A DNA stretch of 64,000 nucleotides from an uncultured Stenotrophomonas sp. (GTDB lineage: Bacteria; Pseudomonadota; Gammaproteobacteria; Xanthomonadales; Xanthomonadaceae). Position 1 is the first letter of the stretch; every line of letters begins with the position of its first letter. Position numbers and translations under genes: made by a program. Under the pieces are notes generated by a model that was not told where the DNA came from, searched no databases, and worked only from the letters and a program-made list of their open reading frames with translations. Shown in pieces: positions 1-8,056 of this stretch. The stretch covers positions 62,001 to 126,000 of the forward strand of contig CAJYNG010000009.1 of assembly GCA_913775725.1 (NCBI GenBank), read 5' to 3'.

Positions 1-1593
1 TTCGTAACTTTTGCCATCCACCGGATCGAGGTAGCGATCGTTGCGGTCGCGTGCGGTCTGCGGCTGGAAGATCTCGGTGTAGCTGGCATAGGCGGAGTAC
101 GTGTCGTTGATGTCGTACACCAGGCCGGCGTACGGCGTGGTCACCTTGTGTTCGCGGTCGTCCTTCTCACCTTCGCTCTTCCAGTCGGTGTAGCGCGCAC
201 CGAGGATCAGCTTCAGCGGGTCGGCCAGTGACAGGCGGGTGGCGAGGTAACCCGCCTTCTGGGTGATGGTGCCCTGGCTGGCCAGCGCCAGCGGGTTCCA
301 GTTCGGCTGGCTGATGTTGCCGGTCCAGTTGAAGTAGCTGGCAAACGGATCCCACGGCAGCTTGGCGCCGCCCACCTGGTAGTCGCCGTAGTTGGCGTAC
401 TCACGCTTGTTGTAGCTCAGGCCGGCCATGAACTGGTGTTCGCGGCCGAACAGGCGGAACGGACCATCCACGTAGCCATCGACAGCGTTGACCTTGCGCT
501 CTGTGTTGTAGAAGCCTGCCGACGGCGAGATGCCCGCACCGGTGGCCTTTTCGAAATTGGAGGCGCCGGTGGCCCAGTTGTTGTAGGCCGGGTAGAACAG
601 CTTGTCGTCGGCCCTGGTCTCGTCGTGCGTGGCACCGATCCTGAACTTCCAGCCGTTGCTGAAGGCATGCTGCAGCGTGGCGAAGGCGCGCTTGCTGGTG
701 GTGTCCCAGTAGGTCCAGTCCGGGCTGGCGTTGAAGGACTCGTCATACGGCGTACGGCTGCCGTCCGAGTACAGCATCGGGAAACCACCCCAGGTCGCAC
801 CATTGGCGCGCTTCTGCTGGTAGTCGTAGCCCACGCTCAGCTGCGTATCCGGGGTCAGGTCGGCGTCGATGACGGCGTAGCCCAGCGTCTTGCGCTGGTT
901 GTAGCGGTCCATCTGGCCGTCGGTGTCCAGGTAGCTGCCGATCACCCGGCCGCGCACCGTGCCACTGGCGTTGAGCGCGCTGCCCACGTCCACGGTGGTG
1001 CGGGTGCGGCCCCAGCTGCCGACGTTCACCGACACGCTGCCGGTCAGTTCGGCGCTGTCGGCATGCTTGCGGATCAGGTTCACGGACGCGGACGGATTGC
1101 CGGCGCCGCTGAGCAGGCCGGTGGCACCGCGCACCACTTCAACGCGGTCATACAGCGCCAGGTCCAGGCCGGAATCACCGTAGCTCCAGTTCTGCACCAT
1201 CTGCGTCGGCAGGCCATCGAACTGGTAGGCATCGATGTAGAAGCCGCGCGCATAGAACTCGGTGCGCTCGCTGTCGGACTGGGTGCTGGTGACGCCAGTG
1301 GTGTTGGCCAGCACGTCGATGATGTCGTCCAGCTTCTGATCTTCGATGCGCTGGCGGCTGATGATGCTGACCGACTGCGGGATCTCGCGCGGCGCCAGAT
1401 CGAAGCGGGTACCGGCCGAGGTGCGGCGCACCGAGTAGCCTTCGGCGCGTTCGCCCTTGACGACGACCTTGTCCAGCGTGGTCGGGTCGGCGGCGGTGTC
1501 GGCGAAGGCGGCCGGGGCCACGGCACAGAGAACAGCAAGCACGGCAACGGACAGCCGCTGCGGCTGCAGGGTACGGAAGGCGGGACGGGTCAT
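1..1593 (-). CDS. TonB-dependent siderophore receptor, 3' end cut by the window
   Basis: Outer-membrane beta-barrel that imports a ferric siderophore using TonB/ExbBD energy. 531 codons are visible from the ATG at 1591-1593. The barrel C-terminus runs off the left edge. A signal peptide of about 31 residues ends in AAFA, and a possible TonB box (DKVVVKG) follows. Next comes a plug domain carrying EIPQSVSIISRQR and LANTTGV, typical of the FpvA/FoxA class of hydroxamate or pyoverdine receptors. Barrel strands rich in aromatic residues follow. No N-terminal secretin/TonB signalling domain is present, so it probably does not drive an ECF sigma factor. A Fur-like site lies about 110 bp upstream. 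The exact ligand cannot be told from sequence. Confidence 0.9.
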   Translation of the reverse strand, partial: MTRPAFRTLQPQRLSVAVLAVLCAVAPAAFADTAADPTTLDKVVVKGERAEGYSVRRTSAGTRFDLAPREIPQSVSIISRQRIEDQKLDDIIDVLANTTGVTSTQSDSERTEFYARGFYIDAYQFDGLPTQMVQNWSYGDSGLDLALYDRVEVVRGATGLLSGAGNPSASVNLIRKHADSAELTGSVSVNVGSWGRTRTTVDVGSALNASGTVRGRVIGSYLDTDGQMDRYNQRKTLGYAVIDADLTPDTQLSVGYDYQQKRANGATWGGFPMLYSDGSRTPYDESFNASPDWTYWDTTSKRAFATLQHAFSNGWKFRIGATHDETRADDKLFYPAYNNWATGASNFEKATGAGISPSAGFYNTERKVNAVDGYVDGPFRLFGREHQFMAGLSYNKREYANYGDYQVGGAKLPWDPFASYFNWTGNISQPNWNPLALASQGTITQKAGYLATRLSLADPLKLILGARYTDWKSEGEKDDREHKVTTPYAGLVYDINDTYSAYASYTEIFQPQTARDRNDRYLDPVDGKSYE

Positions 1594-1704
1594 GGGGGTC
1601 CTGGACGAGCACGCGCGTTCGGCCGTCATCCAGGAGGCGAGGCGCTACGGGTAGGGAGAGGACGGGCAGGCCGTCCTGGCACCACCGGAAACGAAAGAAA
1701 TGGT

Positions 1705-1723
1705 AATACGAACTATTCCTATT
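1705..1723 (-). promoter_or_regulatory. Candidate Fur box upstream of the siderophore receptor
   Basis: In the AT-rich stretch before the receptor, the minus strand reads AATAGGAATAGTTCGTATT. This fits a degenerate 6-6-1-6 Fur arrangement of two direct hexamers, one spacer base and one inverted hexamer. Iron-repressed control is expected for this receptor class. The match is partial and is judged by eye only. The rest of 1594-1765 holds no gene that I can see. Confidence 0.4.
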
Positions 1724-1765
1724 TACAAATCATGAACAGATCAGTGCGTGGGTGCGCAATGGCGG

Positions 1766-2317
1766 TCAGCGCAGCAGCGGCAACGGGTCGCGGGGGCCGT
1801 TCGAGCCGTAGATGCCCCAGTGCAGGTGCGGCGGCGTGCCCTTGGCGTTGCCGCTGTCGCCCACATGGCCGAGCAGGTCGCCGGCCTGGATCACCTGGCC
1901 ACGCGCCAGGCCATCGGCCCAGCTTTCCAGGTGCGCGTAGTAGTAGCGCTCGCGTCCGGGCCCGATCACCCACACCTGGCGCCCGCCGAGCCCACGTTCG
2001 CTGACATCCGCGACGACACCGGCCGTGGCGCTGCGCACTGGCGTGCCATGCCTGGCGAAGATGTCGATGCCGGCGTGCGAGCGGTCACGGCCGCGCGGCG
2101 CACCGAAGGTATCGGCAATCTGGCGTGGCCGCACGCCGTCCACTGGCACCGGCAGTCCGGTGGCCGGGGGCATCCGCGCGAGTGTCCACAGCATCTTCGG
2201 TGCGGCGGCCCAGGGACTGTTCCACAACGCCATCATCGCAACGACGGCAATGGCCAGCCACAGGCCGCGCAGCAACCAGCGGCGCAGGCGGTGGGCGGGG
2301 GAGGGCGATGTGCTCAT
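1766..2317 (-). CDS. M23 family peptidoglycan endopeptidase, membrane-anchored
   Basis: 183-residue LytM-type zinc metallopeptidase, expected to cut peptide cross-links in periplasmic peptidoglycan. One membrane segment (about residues 16-32) anchors it, with the catalytic domain outside. The full zinc and catalytic set is present: HxxxD at H81/D85, H129 in YYYAHLES, and HLH at H164/H166, so it is probably active rather than a degenerate LytM activator. The family is usually longer; this is close to the minimal domain plus anchor. It is transcribed away from the Lrp gene, with a SMAG pair at its 5' side. It sits downstream of the siderophore receptor on the same strand, 172 bp away, without a clear functional link. 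Confidence 0.88.
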   Translation of the reverse strand: MSTSPSPAHRLRRWLLRGLWLAIAVVAMMALWNSPWAAAPKMLWTLARMPPATGLPVPVDGVRPRQIADTFGAPRGRDRSHAGIDIFARHGTPVRSATAGVVADVSERGLGGRQVWVIGPGRERYYYAHLESWADGLARGQVIQAGDLLGHVGDSGNAKGTPPHLHWGIYGSNGPRDPLPLLR

Positions 2318-2328
2318 GGTTTCGGAGT

Positions 2329-2398
2329 GTAGAGTCGAGCCATGCTCGACTGCTTCAGCTTTGCGGTCAAAAGGCAGTCGAGCATGGCTCGACGCTAC
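2329..2398. repeat. SMAG-type palindrome pair, head-to-head
   Basis: Two GTAG-headed hairpin units face each other. The left unit starts GTAG at 2329 and carries GTCGAGCCATGCTCGAC. The right unit is its inverse and ends CTAC at 2395-2398. Together they form one long stem with a short spacer. This is the S. maltophilia SMAG layout. The terminal CTAC contains the TAG stop codon of the Lrp-family gene on the minus strand. Confidence 0.85.
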
Positions 2399-2877
2399 AG
2401 CACCGGCAGCAGCGGCACTTCGAAACTCCGCTTCAACGTGCCCAGTGCCACCGAGGTGCGGAAGCGCTCGATGTTGTCATCGCCACCGAACAGGCGCTCG
2501 GTGATCGCCTCGTACTCCTCCATCGACGCCGCCGAAAGCAGCAGCAGGAAATCGCCATCGCCGGTGATCGAGTAGCACTGCTGCACGGCAGGGTCCTCCT
2601 GCACGCGGCGCTTGAACGGCGCCACGCGTTCGCGCTGTTCGCTGACCACGCGCACCTCGACGATGATGGTCAGCGGCCGCCCGACCTTGGCCGCAGCGAC
2701 CACCGCCACATTGGCCGCGATCACGCCGCTGTCCTGCAGGCGCTTGATGCGGCGCTGCACGGCCGGGGTGGACAGGTGCACGGCCTCGGCGATTTCGCGC
2801 TGCGGCAGGGTGTTGTCCCGCTGCAGCAGGTCGAGGATGGCGCGGTCGAAGCTGTCGAGCACGGGGGTGGTGGCCAT
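2395..2877 (-). CDS. Lrp/AsnC family transcriptional regulator
   Basis: 160 residues. An N-terminal winged HTH (DRAILDLLQRDNTLPQREIAEAVHLS) is followed by a RAM/AsnC effector domain (residues about 70-150), the normal Lrp length and layout. The ATG at 2877 is chosen because the protein then begins directly before the HTH. An upstream in-frame start would add 20 poorly conserved residues. The gene is divergent from an RhtA-like amino-acid exporter with 72 bp between them, so a likely role is amino-acid-responsive control of that exporter. That role is an inference from position. Its TAG stop lies inside the GTAG end of a SMAG repeat. Confidence 0.9.
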   Translation of the reverse strand: MATTPVLDSFDRAILDLLQRDNTLPQREIAEAVHLSTPAVQRRIKRLQDSGVIAANVAVVAAAKVGRPLTIIVEVRVVSEQRERVAPFKRRVQEDPAVQQCYSITGDGDFLLLLSAASMEEYEAITERLFGGDDNIERFRTSVALGTLKRSFEVPLLPVL

Positions 2878-2949
2878 GGCGAGCAGAAGTTGCACGAACG
2901 GGCTGTCAATTGAGCCAAGTGCTCGGCGCCGGCGCAATAGACTTTGCGC

Positions 2950-3819
2950 ATGCAGACCTCACGACTCGCGCCGATGTTGCCGGCGCTGGCGGTGCTCGGC
3001 TCGGTCACCTCGCTGGCCATCGGCACCTCCTACGCAAAACACCTGTTCCCGCTGATCGGCGCCCAGGGCACCAGCGCGCTGCGCGTGGGCTTCTCGGCGC
3101 TGTTGCTGCTGCTGTTCTGGCGGCCATGGCGCTGGAAGACCAGCCGCGTGGATGCGATCACCATCCTGCGCTACGGGCTCACCCTGGGCCTGATGAACCT
3201 GCTGTTCTACATGGCCCTGCGCACGATTCCCTTCGGCATCGCGGTGGCCATCGAGTTCACCGGGCCGCTGACGGTGGCGATGCTGTCGTCACGACGCCCC
3301 ATCGATTTCGTCTGGGTGGGCTGTGCTGTGGTCGGGCTGTTGCTGCTGCTGCCGCTGGGCGGCGGCCCGGCGCTGGACCCGGCCGGTGTGCTGTATGCGA
3401 TGGGCGCAGCGGCGTGCTGGGGCCTGTACATCGTGTTCGGCAAGCGTGCCGGCCACCTGCACGCCGGGCATTCGGTGTCGCTGGGGCTGCTGGCCGCGTC
3501 GCTGGTAGTGGTGCCGGTGGGCGTGGTACATGCCGGCGCCGCGCTGCTGGACCCGAAGATCCTGGCGGCCGGCCTGCTGGTGGCGCTGGTCTCCAGCGCG
3601 ATTCCGATGTCGCTGGAGATGATGGCGCTCAAGCGCCTGCCGAAGGAGACGTTCGGCATCCTGATCAGCATGGAACCGGCGGTGGCCGCGTTGTGGGCGA
3701 TGCTGCTGCTGCACGAGCACCTGCATGGATTGCAGTGGCTGGCGATCGGCTGCACGGTGCTGGCTTCGGTGGGCAGCACAATGACCGCGCGGCGGTTGAA
3801 GGTACCGGTCACCGCCTGA
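2950..3819 (+). CDS. rhtA: EamA/RhtA-like amino-acid exporter
   Basis: 289-residue inner-membrane protein with ten predicted helices and two EamA repeats, closest by pattern to RhtA (threonine/homoserine exporter of the DMT superfamily). Signature stretches are FYMALRTIPFGIAVAIEF in the first repeat and ALKRLPKETFGILISMEPA in the second. The ATG at 2950 is used; a TTG two codons earlier is also in frame. The divergent Lrp-type gene probably regulates it, as AsnC/Lrp proteins often control adjacent exporters. The stop codon (3817-3819) directly abuts a palindromic terminator-like element shared with the convergent gene. Confidence 0.85.
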   Translation: MQTSRLAPMLPALAVLGSVTSLAIGTSYAKHLFPLIGAQGTSALRVGFSALLLLLFWRPWRWKTSRVDAITILRYGLTLGLMNLLFYMALRTIPFGIAVAIEFTGPLTVAMLSSRRPIDFVWVGCAVVGLLLLLPLGGGPALDPAGVLYAMGAAACWGLYIVFGKRAGHLHAGHSVSLGLLAASLVVVPVGVVHAGAALLDPKILAAGLLVALVSSAIPMSLEMMALKRLPKETFGILISMEPAVAALWAMLLLHEHLHGLQWLAIGCTVLASVGSTMTARRLKVPVTA

Positions 3820-3883
3820 AAAAAGGGACGGAGGGGATTAAGTCGTTAATGCATAAACGACTTAATCCCCTCCGTCCCCTTTT
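3820..3883. terminator. Palindrome of the GGACGGAGGGGATTAAGTCG family, copy 1
   Basis: Inverted repeat with arms at 3820-3847 and 3855-3883 around a short loop. The stem core is GGACGGAGGGGATTAAGTCG, with A-runs outside the left arm and T-runs outside the right. Transcripts from either side would form a G+C-rich hairpin followed by U, which is a bidirectional intrinsic terminator. It exactly fills the space between the stop codons of the convergent rhtA-like and endo/exonuclease genes. Two more copies lie at 24425-24499 and 42500-42566. Confidence 0.85.
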
Positions 3884-4651
3884 TCAGCGCAGGGCGTCGG
3901 CCGGGACGTCGATCTGCATCGCCAGGGCGAGGTGATCGGAGAAGGCGGCCGGTACGGCTTCCACGGTGCGGGTCTGCAGGCCACTGCTGACCAGGATGTG
4001 GTCGATGGCGCGGTCGGGGCGCCAGCTGGGGAAGGTCGGCACGATGCAGCCCGGGGGCTGCAGCCGGGTCTTCTGGTACAGCACCTGCATTTCCGGGCGC
4101 TCGGCCAGGCAGTTGAAGTCACCCATCAACACCGCGTTCGGGTGGTCGGACAACAGCTCGGCGATGAAGCCCAGCTGTGACATCCGCGAGCCCGCGCCCA
4201 GCGACAGATGGGCCACCGCCACCGCCAGGCCGTCGGCGCCATCGCCGAACTTGGCCAGCAGCACGCCGCGCCCGCCGATGCGGCCGGGCAGGGCGTGGTC
4301 CTGTACTTCCACCGGCTCCAGCTTGCTCAGCAGGCCATTGGCGCTGGAGGCGACCCCGCCCATGCGCCGGTTCGGCTGGTGGCTCCAGTAGTTGAAGCCG
4401 GCACGCTGGGCCAGGTAGTGGGTCTGGTTGGTGAAGCCCGAGCGCAGGCTGCCCGGGTCGGCCTCCTGCAGGCCGACGATGTCGTGTTCGCGCGCCAGGG
4501 TGGCGATCGCGTCCAGGCTGCTGCGCTTGCGACCCGCCGGCAGCGCATGTGACCAGCTGCGGGTCACATAGTCGCTGTAGCGGCGGGTACTTGAGCCGGC
4601 CTGGATGTTGGCCGTCAGCAAGCGCAGGGTCCGTGTACGGCGGGAATTCAC
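3884..4651 (-). CDS. Endonuclease/exonuclease/phosphatase family protein
   Basis: 255 residues with a complete EEP (DNase I-like) fold signature: N15 in TANIQ, E63 in LQEAD, GDFN at 177-180, D217-H218 in RAIDHILV and the terminal SDH at 238-240. These are the Mg2+-binding and catalytic residues, so it should be an active phosphodiesterase or phosphatase. The substrate (DNA, RNA or lipid headgroup) cannot be told. No signal peptide is seen. The start is GTG at 4649-4651. It follows a DsbA-like lipoprotein gene by 23 bp on the same strand, so the two are probably cotranscribed. Confidence 0.85.
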   Translation of the reverse strand: MNSRRTRTLRLLTANIQAGSSTRRYSDYVTRSWSHALPAGRKRSSLDAIATLAREHDIVGLQEADPGSLRSGFTNQTHYLAQRAGFNYWSHQPNRRMGGVASSANGLLSKLEPVEVQDHALPGRIGGRGVLLAKFGDGADGLAVAVAHLSLGAGSRMSQLGFIAELLSDHPNAVLMGDFNCLAERPEMQVLYQKTRLQPPGCIVPTFPSWRPDRAIDHILVSSGLQTRTVEAVPAAFSDHLALAMQIDVPADALR

Positions 4652-4674
4652 GGCCGGGAAACGCTTCTCTTGGA

Positions 4675-5505
4675 TCAGTGAGCCTGGGCCGCACCGCGTT
4701 CGCGGGCGATCAGGTGGTCGGCGATGCGCAGCATGTCCGGGAAGCTCTTGCCCTTCACCAGGTACTTGCCGTTGACGATGATCGACGGGGTGCCGCTGAT
4801 CTGGCTGCGCTGGGCGAACTGCTTGGCCGAGTTGGTCTTGGCATTCACCGCGAAGCTGCCCATGGTGGCGGCGAACTGCTTCGGGTCCACGCCGTAGGCA
4901 CCGTAGAACTTGGCGATGTCGTCAACCGAATCGGTGCCGCGCTCACCCTTCAGGGTCTTCTGCGAATGGATGGCAGCGTACAGGGCTTCGTGGGTCTTCT
5001 CCTGCACGCCCAGGGTCTGCGCGGCGTAGAAGGCACGGGCGTAGTTGTCCCAGGTGCCGCCGAACATGGCCGGCACGTAGACGAAGTTCACATCGCTCGG
5101 CAGGCCGGCCTTCCACGGGCCGACCAGCGGCTGGAACGCGGCGCAGGCCGGGCAGACGTAGCCGAAGATCTCGGTCACTTCGATCTTGCCGGCGGCCGGC
5201 TGGAACGGCTGGCCGTTCGGGATCACCTGATAGTCGGCGCCTTCCACCGGGGCCGGGCCGGTCAGTGCGGCGGTGGTCGGGGCCGGTGCAGCGGCCGGGG
5301 CCGCCTCAGTCGCGGCCTTCTCGCCTTCGGCAGCGGCCGGGGCAGCACCCTCGGCGCCAGCGGCAGGCGCAGCCGGTTCGGTGGTGGCCGGCGCGGCCGC
5401 CGGTTCGGCCGGAGCCGCGGAGGTGTTGGCGGTGCCATCGTCGGCCTTGCAGGCGGCCAGGATCGGCAGCAGCGCTGCGAGTGCGAGGGCGTAACGGATC
5501 TTCAT
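4675..5505 (-). CDS. DsbA-like thiol:disulfide interchange lipoprotein with Ala/Pro linker
   Basis: 276 residues. The lipobox LAAC (C19) predicts a lipoprotein. Residues about 20-88 are a low-complexity Ala/Pro/Glu linker. The rest is a DsbA-type thioredoxin fold with helical insert, with active site CPAC at C118-C121 and the cis-proline loop GTPSI near the end. Canonical DsbA has CPHC; CPAC would alter redox potential. The long linker could let the catalytic domain reach across the periplasm from the membrane. It lies next to a second DsbA-like gene, with a small hairpin between them at 5535-5555. Role: disulfide formation in periplasmic proteins, possibly cytochrome c maturation given the cytochrome gene in the same run. 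Confidence 0.88.
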   Translation of the reverse strand: MKIRYALALAALLPILAACKADDGTANTSAAPAEPAAAPATTEPAAPAAGAEGAAPAAAEGEKAATEAAPAAAPAPTTAALTGPAPVEGADYQVIPNGQPFQPAAGKIEVTEIFGYVCPACAAFQPLVGPWKAGLPSDVNFVYVPAMFGGTWDNYARAFYAAQTLGVQEKTHEALYAAIHSQKTLKGERGTDSVDDIAKFYGAYGVDPKQFAATMGSFAVNAKTNSAKQFAQRSQISGTPSIIVNGKYLVKGKSFPDMLRIADHLIARERGAAQAH

Positions 5506-5611
5506 GGAAACGTCTCCAGCATCTGGAAAGGTGGGGCCGGCGTCAGGCGCCGGCCAGAGGGAAATGATGACATGCGGCGGCGACAGCGCCGTGTCGGTGG
5601 TGGGCGTTGGT

Positions 5612-6262
5612 TCAGCGGCCGCGGGCGGCGCGGGCCTGGGCGATCAGCGCCGAGGCGATGCGCAGCTGGTCGTCGAAGCTGTTGCCACGCACCAGGTACT
5701 GGCCGTTGATGATGATGGCCGGGGTGCCCGGAATCTTGGTGCGCTGGGCGAACGCGCGGGCAGCATCGACCTTCTTCTGCACGGCATCGCCGCGCAGGGC
5801 CTGCAGATAACGGTCCGGGGTCACGCCGTAGGCCTTGTAGAAGGTGGCGAGCTCATCGGCCGAGATGTTCTGCATCGGCAGCGAGCCGTCCTTGTGCAGG
5901 GCCTTGAACACGGCCGCGTGGCTGCGCTTGGCCACGCCGACTTCGTCGGCGGCGTAGTAGGCCAGGGCCCAGGCGTCCCAGGCGCCGCCAAAGGCCGCCG
6001 GAACCGGGGTGAAGCGCACGTCGGCCGGCAGTTTGGCTGCCCAGGCTTCCAGTTGCGGTTCGAAATGGGCGCAGTGCGGGCAGGTGTAGCCGAAGACCTC
6101 GACCACCTCGATCTTGCCGGCCAGCGGCTGGAACGGGCCCGGCTGGGCGATGCGCTCGTAGTCTTTGCCCTCGACCAGCGGGGCATTGGCGGGGGTTGCG
6201 GCGCAGGCTACCAGCGGCAGCAGCACCAGCACGGACAACAGCAGGCGGGAAATCAACCTCAT
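5612..6262 (-). CDS. dsbA: DsbA-like thiol:disulfide interchange lipoprotein
   Basis: 216 residues with lipobox LVAC (C20) and the classical DsbA active site CPHC at C61-C64. A cis-proline motif GTPAI sits near the C-terminus. It lacks the long Ala/Pro linker of the neighbouring paralog and is therefore the more standard DsbA. The start at 6262 is preceded by CGGAGATG as ribosome-binding site. A hairpin with a U-run lies only about 20 bp upstream, so expression probably depends on read-through or a promoter inside the cytochrome gene. The two tandem DsbA genes look like a duplication with divergence. Confidence 0.9.
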   Translation of the reverse strand: MRLISRLLLSVLVLLPLVACAATPANAPLVEGKDYERIAQPGPFQPLAGKIEVVEVFGYTCPHCAHFEPQLEAWAAKLPADVRFTPVPAAFGGAWDAWALAYYAADEVGVAKRSHAAVFKALHKDGSLPMQNISADELATFYKAYGVTPDRYLQALRGDAVQKKVDAARAFAQRTKIPGTPAIIINGQYLVRGNSFDDQLRIASALIAQARAARGR

Positions 6263-6280
6263 CGACACGCATCTCCGTTG

Positions 6281-6311
6281 AAAAAAGCAACGCCGGCGCG
6301 GTCGCCGGCGT
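6281..6311 (-). terminator. Hairpin with U-run between cytochrome c4 and dsbA
   Basis: The minus strand carries ACGCCGGCG (6311-6303), a 4-nt loop, then CGCCGGCGT and GCTTTTTT: a good intrinsic terminator for the cytochrome gene. It ends only about 18 bp before the dsbA start codon. It could act as a partial terminator or attenuator for the downstream Dsb genes. Confidence 0.7.
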
Positions 6312-6368
6312 GAAGGAAACATACCCCAGGCGAGGGCCGCGGTGGCGGCCCGGGCCGACCAGCGGTGG

Positions 6369-7169
6369 TCAGGGCGCGGCAGCCGGTTGTACCGGCGTGG
6401 TGGCAACGGCCACGTCGTCGGCCTTGTTGTGCAGGCCCTGCAGGTAGCTCGACAGCGCCTGCACCTCCTGCTCGCTGAGCTTCTGCGCGACCGTGGCCAT
6501 GATCTGGAAGTGCGCCTTGTCGGTCTCGTTGGTCTGGCCGGCCTGGTATTCCTGCAGGCGGCGCGCGACATAGCTGGCGTGCTGCCCACCAATGTGCGGA
6601 TAGGCCGGTCCGGGATTGCCGGCACCGCTGGGGCCGTGGCAGGCCATGCAGGCTGGCAGGCCGCGCTTGGCGTCACCGCCACGGTACAGCTGCTGGCCGA
6701 TCTCGTAGAACTTCATGCCCTTGTAGGGGCCGTCGGTGACCGCCGTGTCATCGGCGATGCCGGCGGTGGCCTTCTGCGTGGCAAAGAACGCGCCGATGTC
6801 GCGCATGTCCTGCGGGGTGAGGTTCTGCACAAACGGCACCATCGCCACCGCCGCGCCGGAACTGCGCTGGCCGTTGGCGATCAGGGCCATCTGCTGGGCG
6901 ACGTAGCGTTCGCTCTGGCCGGCGATGGACGGGTACATCTCCACCGTGGAGTTGCCGTCGGCGCCATGGCAGGCCGCGCAGGCCGAGGCCTTGGTCTGGC
7001 CGGCCTTGGCATCGCCCCAGTGGGTCTTGCTGAAATCCACCTCCAGCGAGGCGGTGTTGATCGGCCCGTTGTCGGGCAGCGGGGTCAACGTGGTCTGCGC
7101 GAACGCAGCAGCGGCAACGACTACAGCAGTGGCAAGGGCGGATACGGCAAGAACGCGAGCGTGGCGCAT
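6369..7169 (-). CDS. Diheme cytochrome c4
   Basis: 266-residue periplasmic protein with a signal peptide ending near AAFAQ (residue 25) and two CxxCH heme sites, CAACH at 64-68 and CMACH at 174-178. The two halves are internally similar, the hallmark of cytochrome c4. Distal Met ligands are plausible in each half. The C-terminal tail is Ala/Pro-rich. It carries electrons in the periplasm, commonly to a cbb3 or related terminal oxidase. The start at 7169 places the ATG directly before the signal peptide. It is divergent from engB, and two DsbA-like genes follow on the same strand. Confidence 0.92.
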   Translation of the reverse strand: MRHARVLAVSALATAVVVAAAAFAQTTLTPLPDNGPINTASLEVDFSKTHWGDAKAGQTKASACAACHGADGNSTVEMYPSIAGQSERYVAQQMALIANGQRSSGAAVAMVPFVQNLTPQDMRDIGAFFATQKATAGIADDTAVTDGPYKGMKFYEIGQQLYRGGDAKRGLPACMACHGPSGAGNPGPAYPHIGGQHASYVARRLQEYQAGQTNETDKAHFQIMATVAQKLSEQEVQALSSYLQGLHNKADDVAVATTPVQPAAAP

Positions 7170-7325
7170 GCTAAAGCTCCGTATGGACCGGGCCGGGCGG
7201 TGGCCGCCGGCATCGCCCGGATTATCAACGCCGTTTCCGCACACGGTCAACGCAGCAGTGCAGCAAAATGCCCGCAAAGGCCGTCGGCACGGGCGCGCGG
7301 CGCCGCAACATGCGATCCTAGGCAC

Positions 7326-7928
7326 ATGTCATTGCTCATCGAACGCGCCCGTTACCACCTTTCGGCCCACAACGTGCGGCAGCTGCCGCCCGACGAAGGG
7401 GCCGAAGTGGCTTTCGCCGGCCGCTCCAACGCCGGCAAGTCCAGTGCGCTCAACGCGCTGACCCGCCAGAACGCCCTGGCCCGTGTCTCCAAGACCCCCG
7501 GCCGTACCCAGCAGCTGGTGTTCTTCCAGGTCACCCCGGAAGCGCATCTGGTCGATCTGCCCGGTTACGGCTACGCCAAGGTGCCGCTGGACCTGCAGGC
7601 GCACTGGCAGGCCTTCATCGACCGGTACTTCCGCACCCGCGAGGCGCTGAAGGGCCTGGTGGTGGTGATGGACATCCGCCATCCACTGAAGGACTACGAC
7701 CGGCAGATGCTGTCCTATGCCGTGCAGCGTGGCCTGCCGGCGCACGCGCTGCTGACCAAGGCCGACAAGCTCAGCCGCAGCCAGCAGATGCAGTCCCTGC
7801 AGAAGGTGCGCAAGGAGCTGCAATCGGCCTATGGCGACAGCGTGAGCGTGCAGGTGTTCTCCGGCGAGGACCGCACCGGCGTGGACGAAGCCCGCGGCGT
7901 GATCGGCGGCTGGCTGGGGCTGTCGTAA
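7326..7928 (+). CDS. engB: YihA/EngB family ribosome-biogenesis GTPase
   Basis: 200 residues, the usual EngB/YsxC length. G1 P-loop GRSNAGKSS (residues 32-40), G3 DLPGYGYAK (from residue 77) and G4 TKADK are all present, and KTPGRTQ marks the switch I/G2 region. EngB acts in late assembly of the large ribosomal subunit and is usually essential. The only nearby ATG is at 7326. It is divergent from cytochrome c4, a conserved neighbourhood in gammaproteobacteria. Three SMAG-type hairpins follow the stop codon and may terminate the transcript. Confidence 0.95.
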   Translation: MSLLIERARYHLSAHNVRQLPPDEGAEVAFAGRSNAGKSSALNALTRQNALARVSKTPGRTQQLVFFQVTPEAHLVDLPGYGYAKVPLDLQAHWQAFIDRYFRTREALKGLVVVMDIRHPLKDYDRQMLSYAVQRGLPAHALLTKADKLSRSQQMQSLQKVRKELQSAYGDSVSVQVFSGEDRTGVDEARGVIGGWLGLS

Positions 7929-7933
7929 TCGAT

Positions 7934-8040
7934 GTAGCGTGCCGGGCGTTGCCCGGCAGCATTCCTGTAGAGCCGAGCCCACGCTCGGCTGCCGCGCGCA
8001 GCGCGGTGCGGCCCCGGTAGCCGAGCAAGGGCTCGGCGCT
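7934..8040. repeat. Cluster of three SMAG-type palindromes
   Basis: GTAG-headed hairpin units begin at 7934 (stem GCCGGGC/GCCCGGC), 7967 (stem AGCCGAGC/GCTCGGCT) and 8017 (stem CCGAGC/GCTCGG). They fill the gap between engB and the convergent MBL-fold hydrolase gene. All three share one orientation, unlike the head-to-head pairs elsewhere. Confidence 0.8.
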
Positions 8041-8056
8041 GCAAGGGCTCACCGGC

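Noticed and set aside
7934-8040. tRNA-like or small RNA gene
   Set aside because: The hairpins are GTAG-headed SMAG units without tRNA features such as the T-loop or a CCA end.
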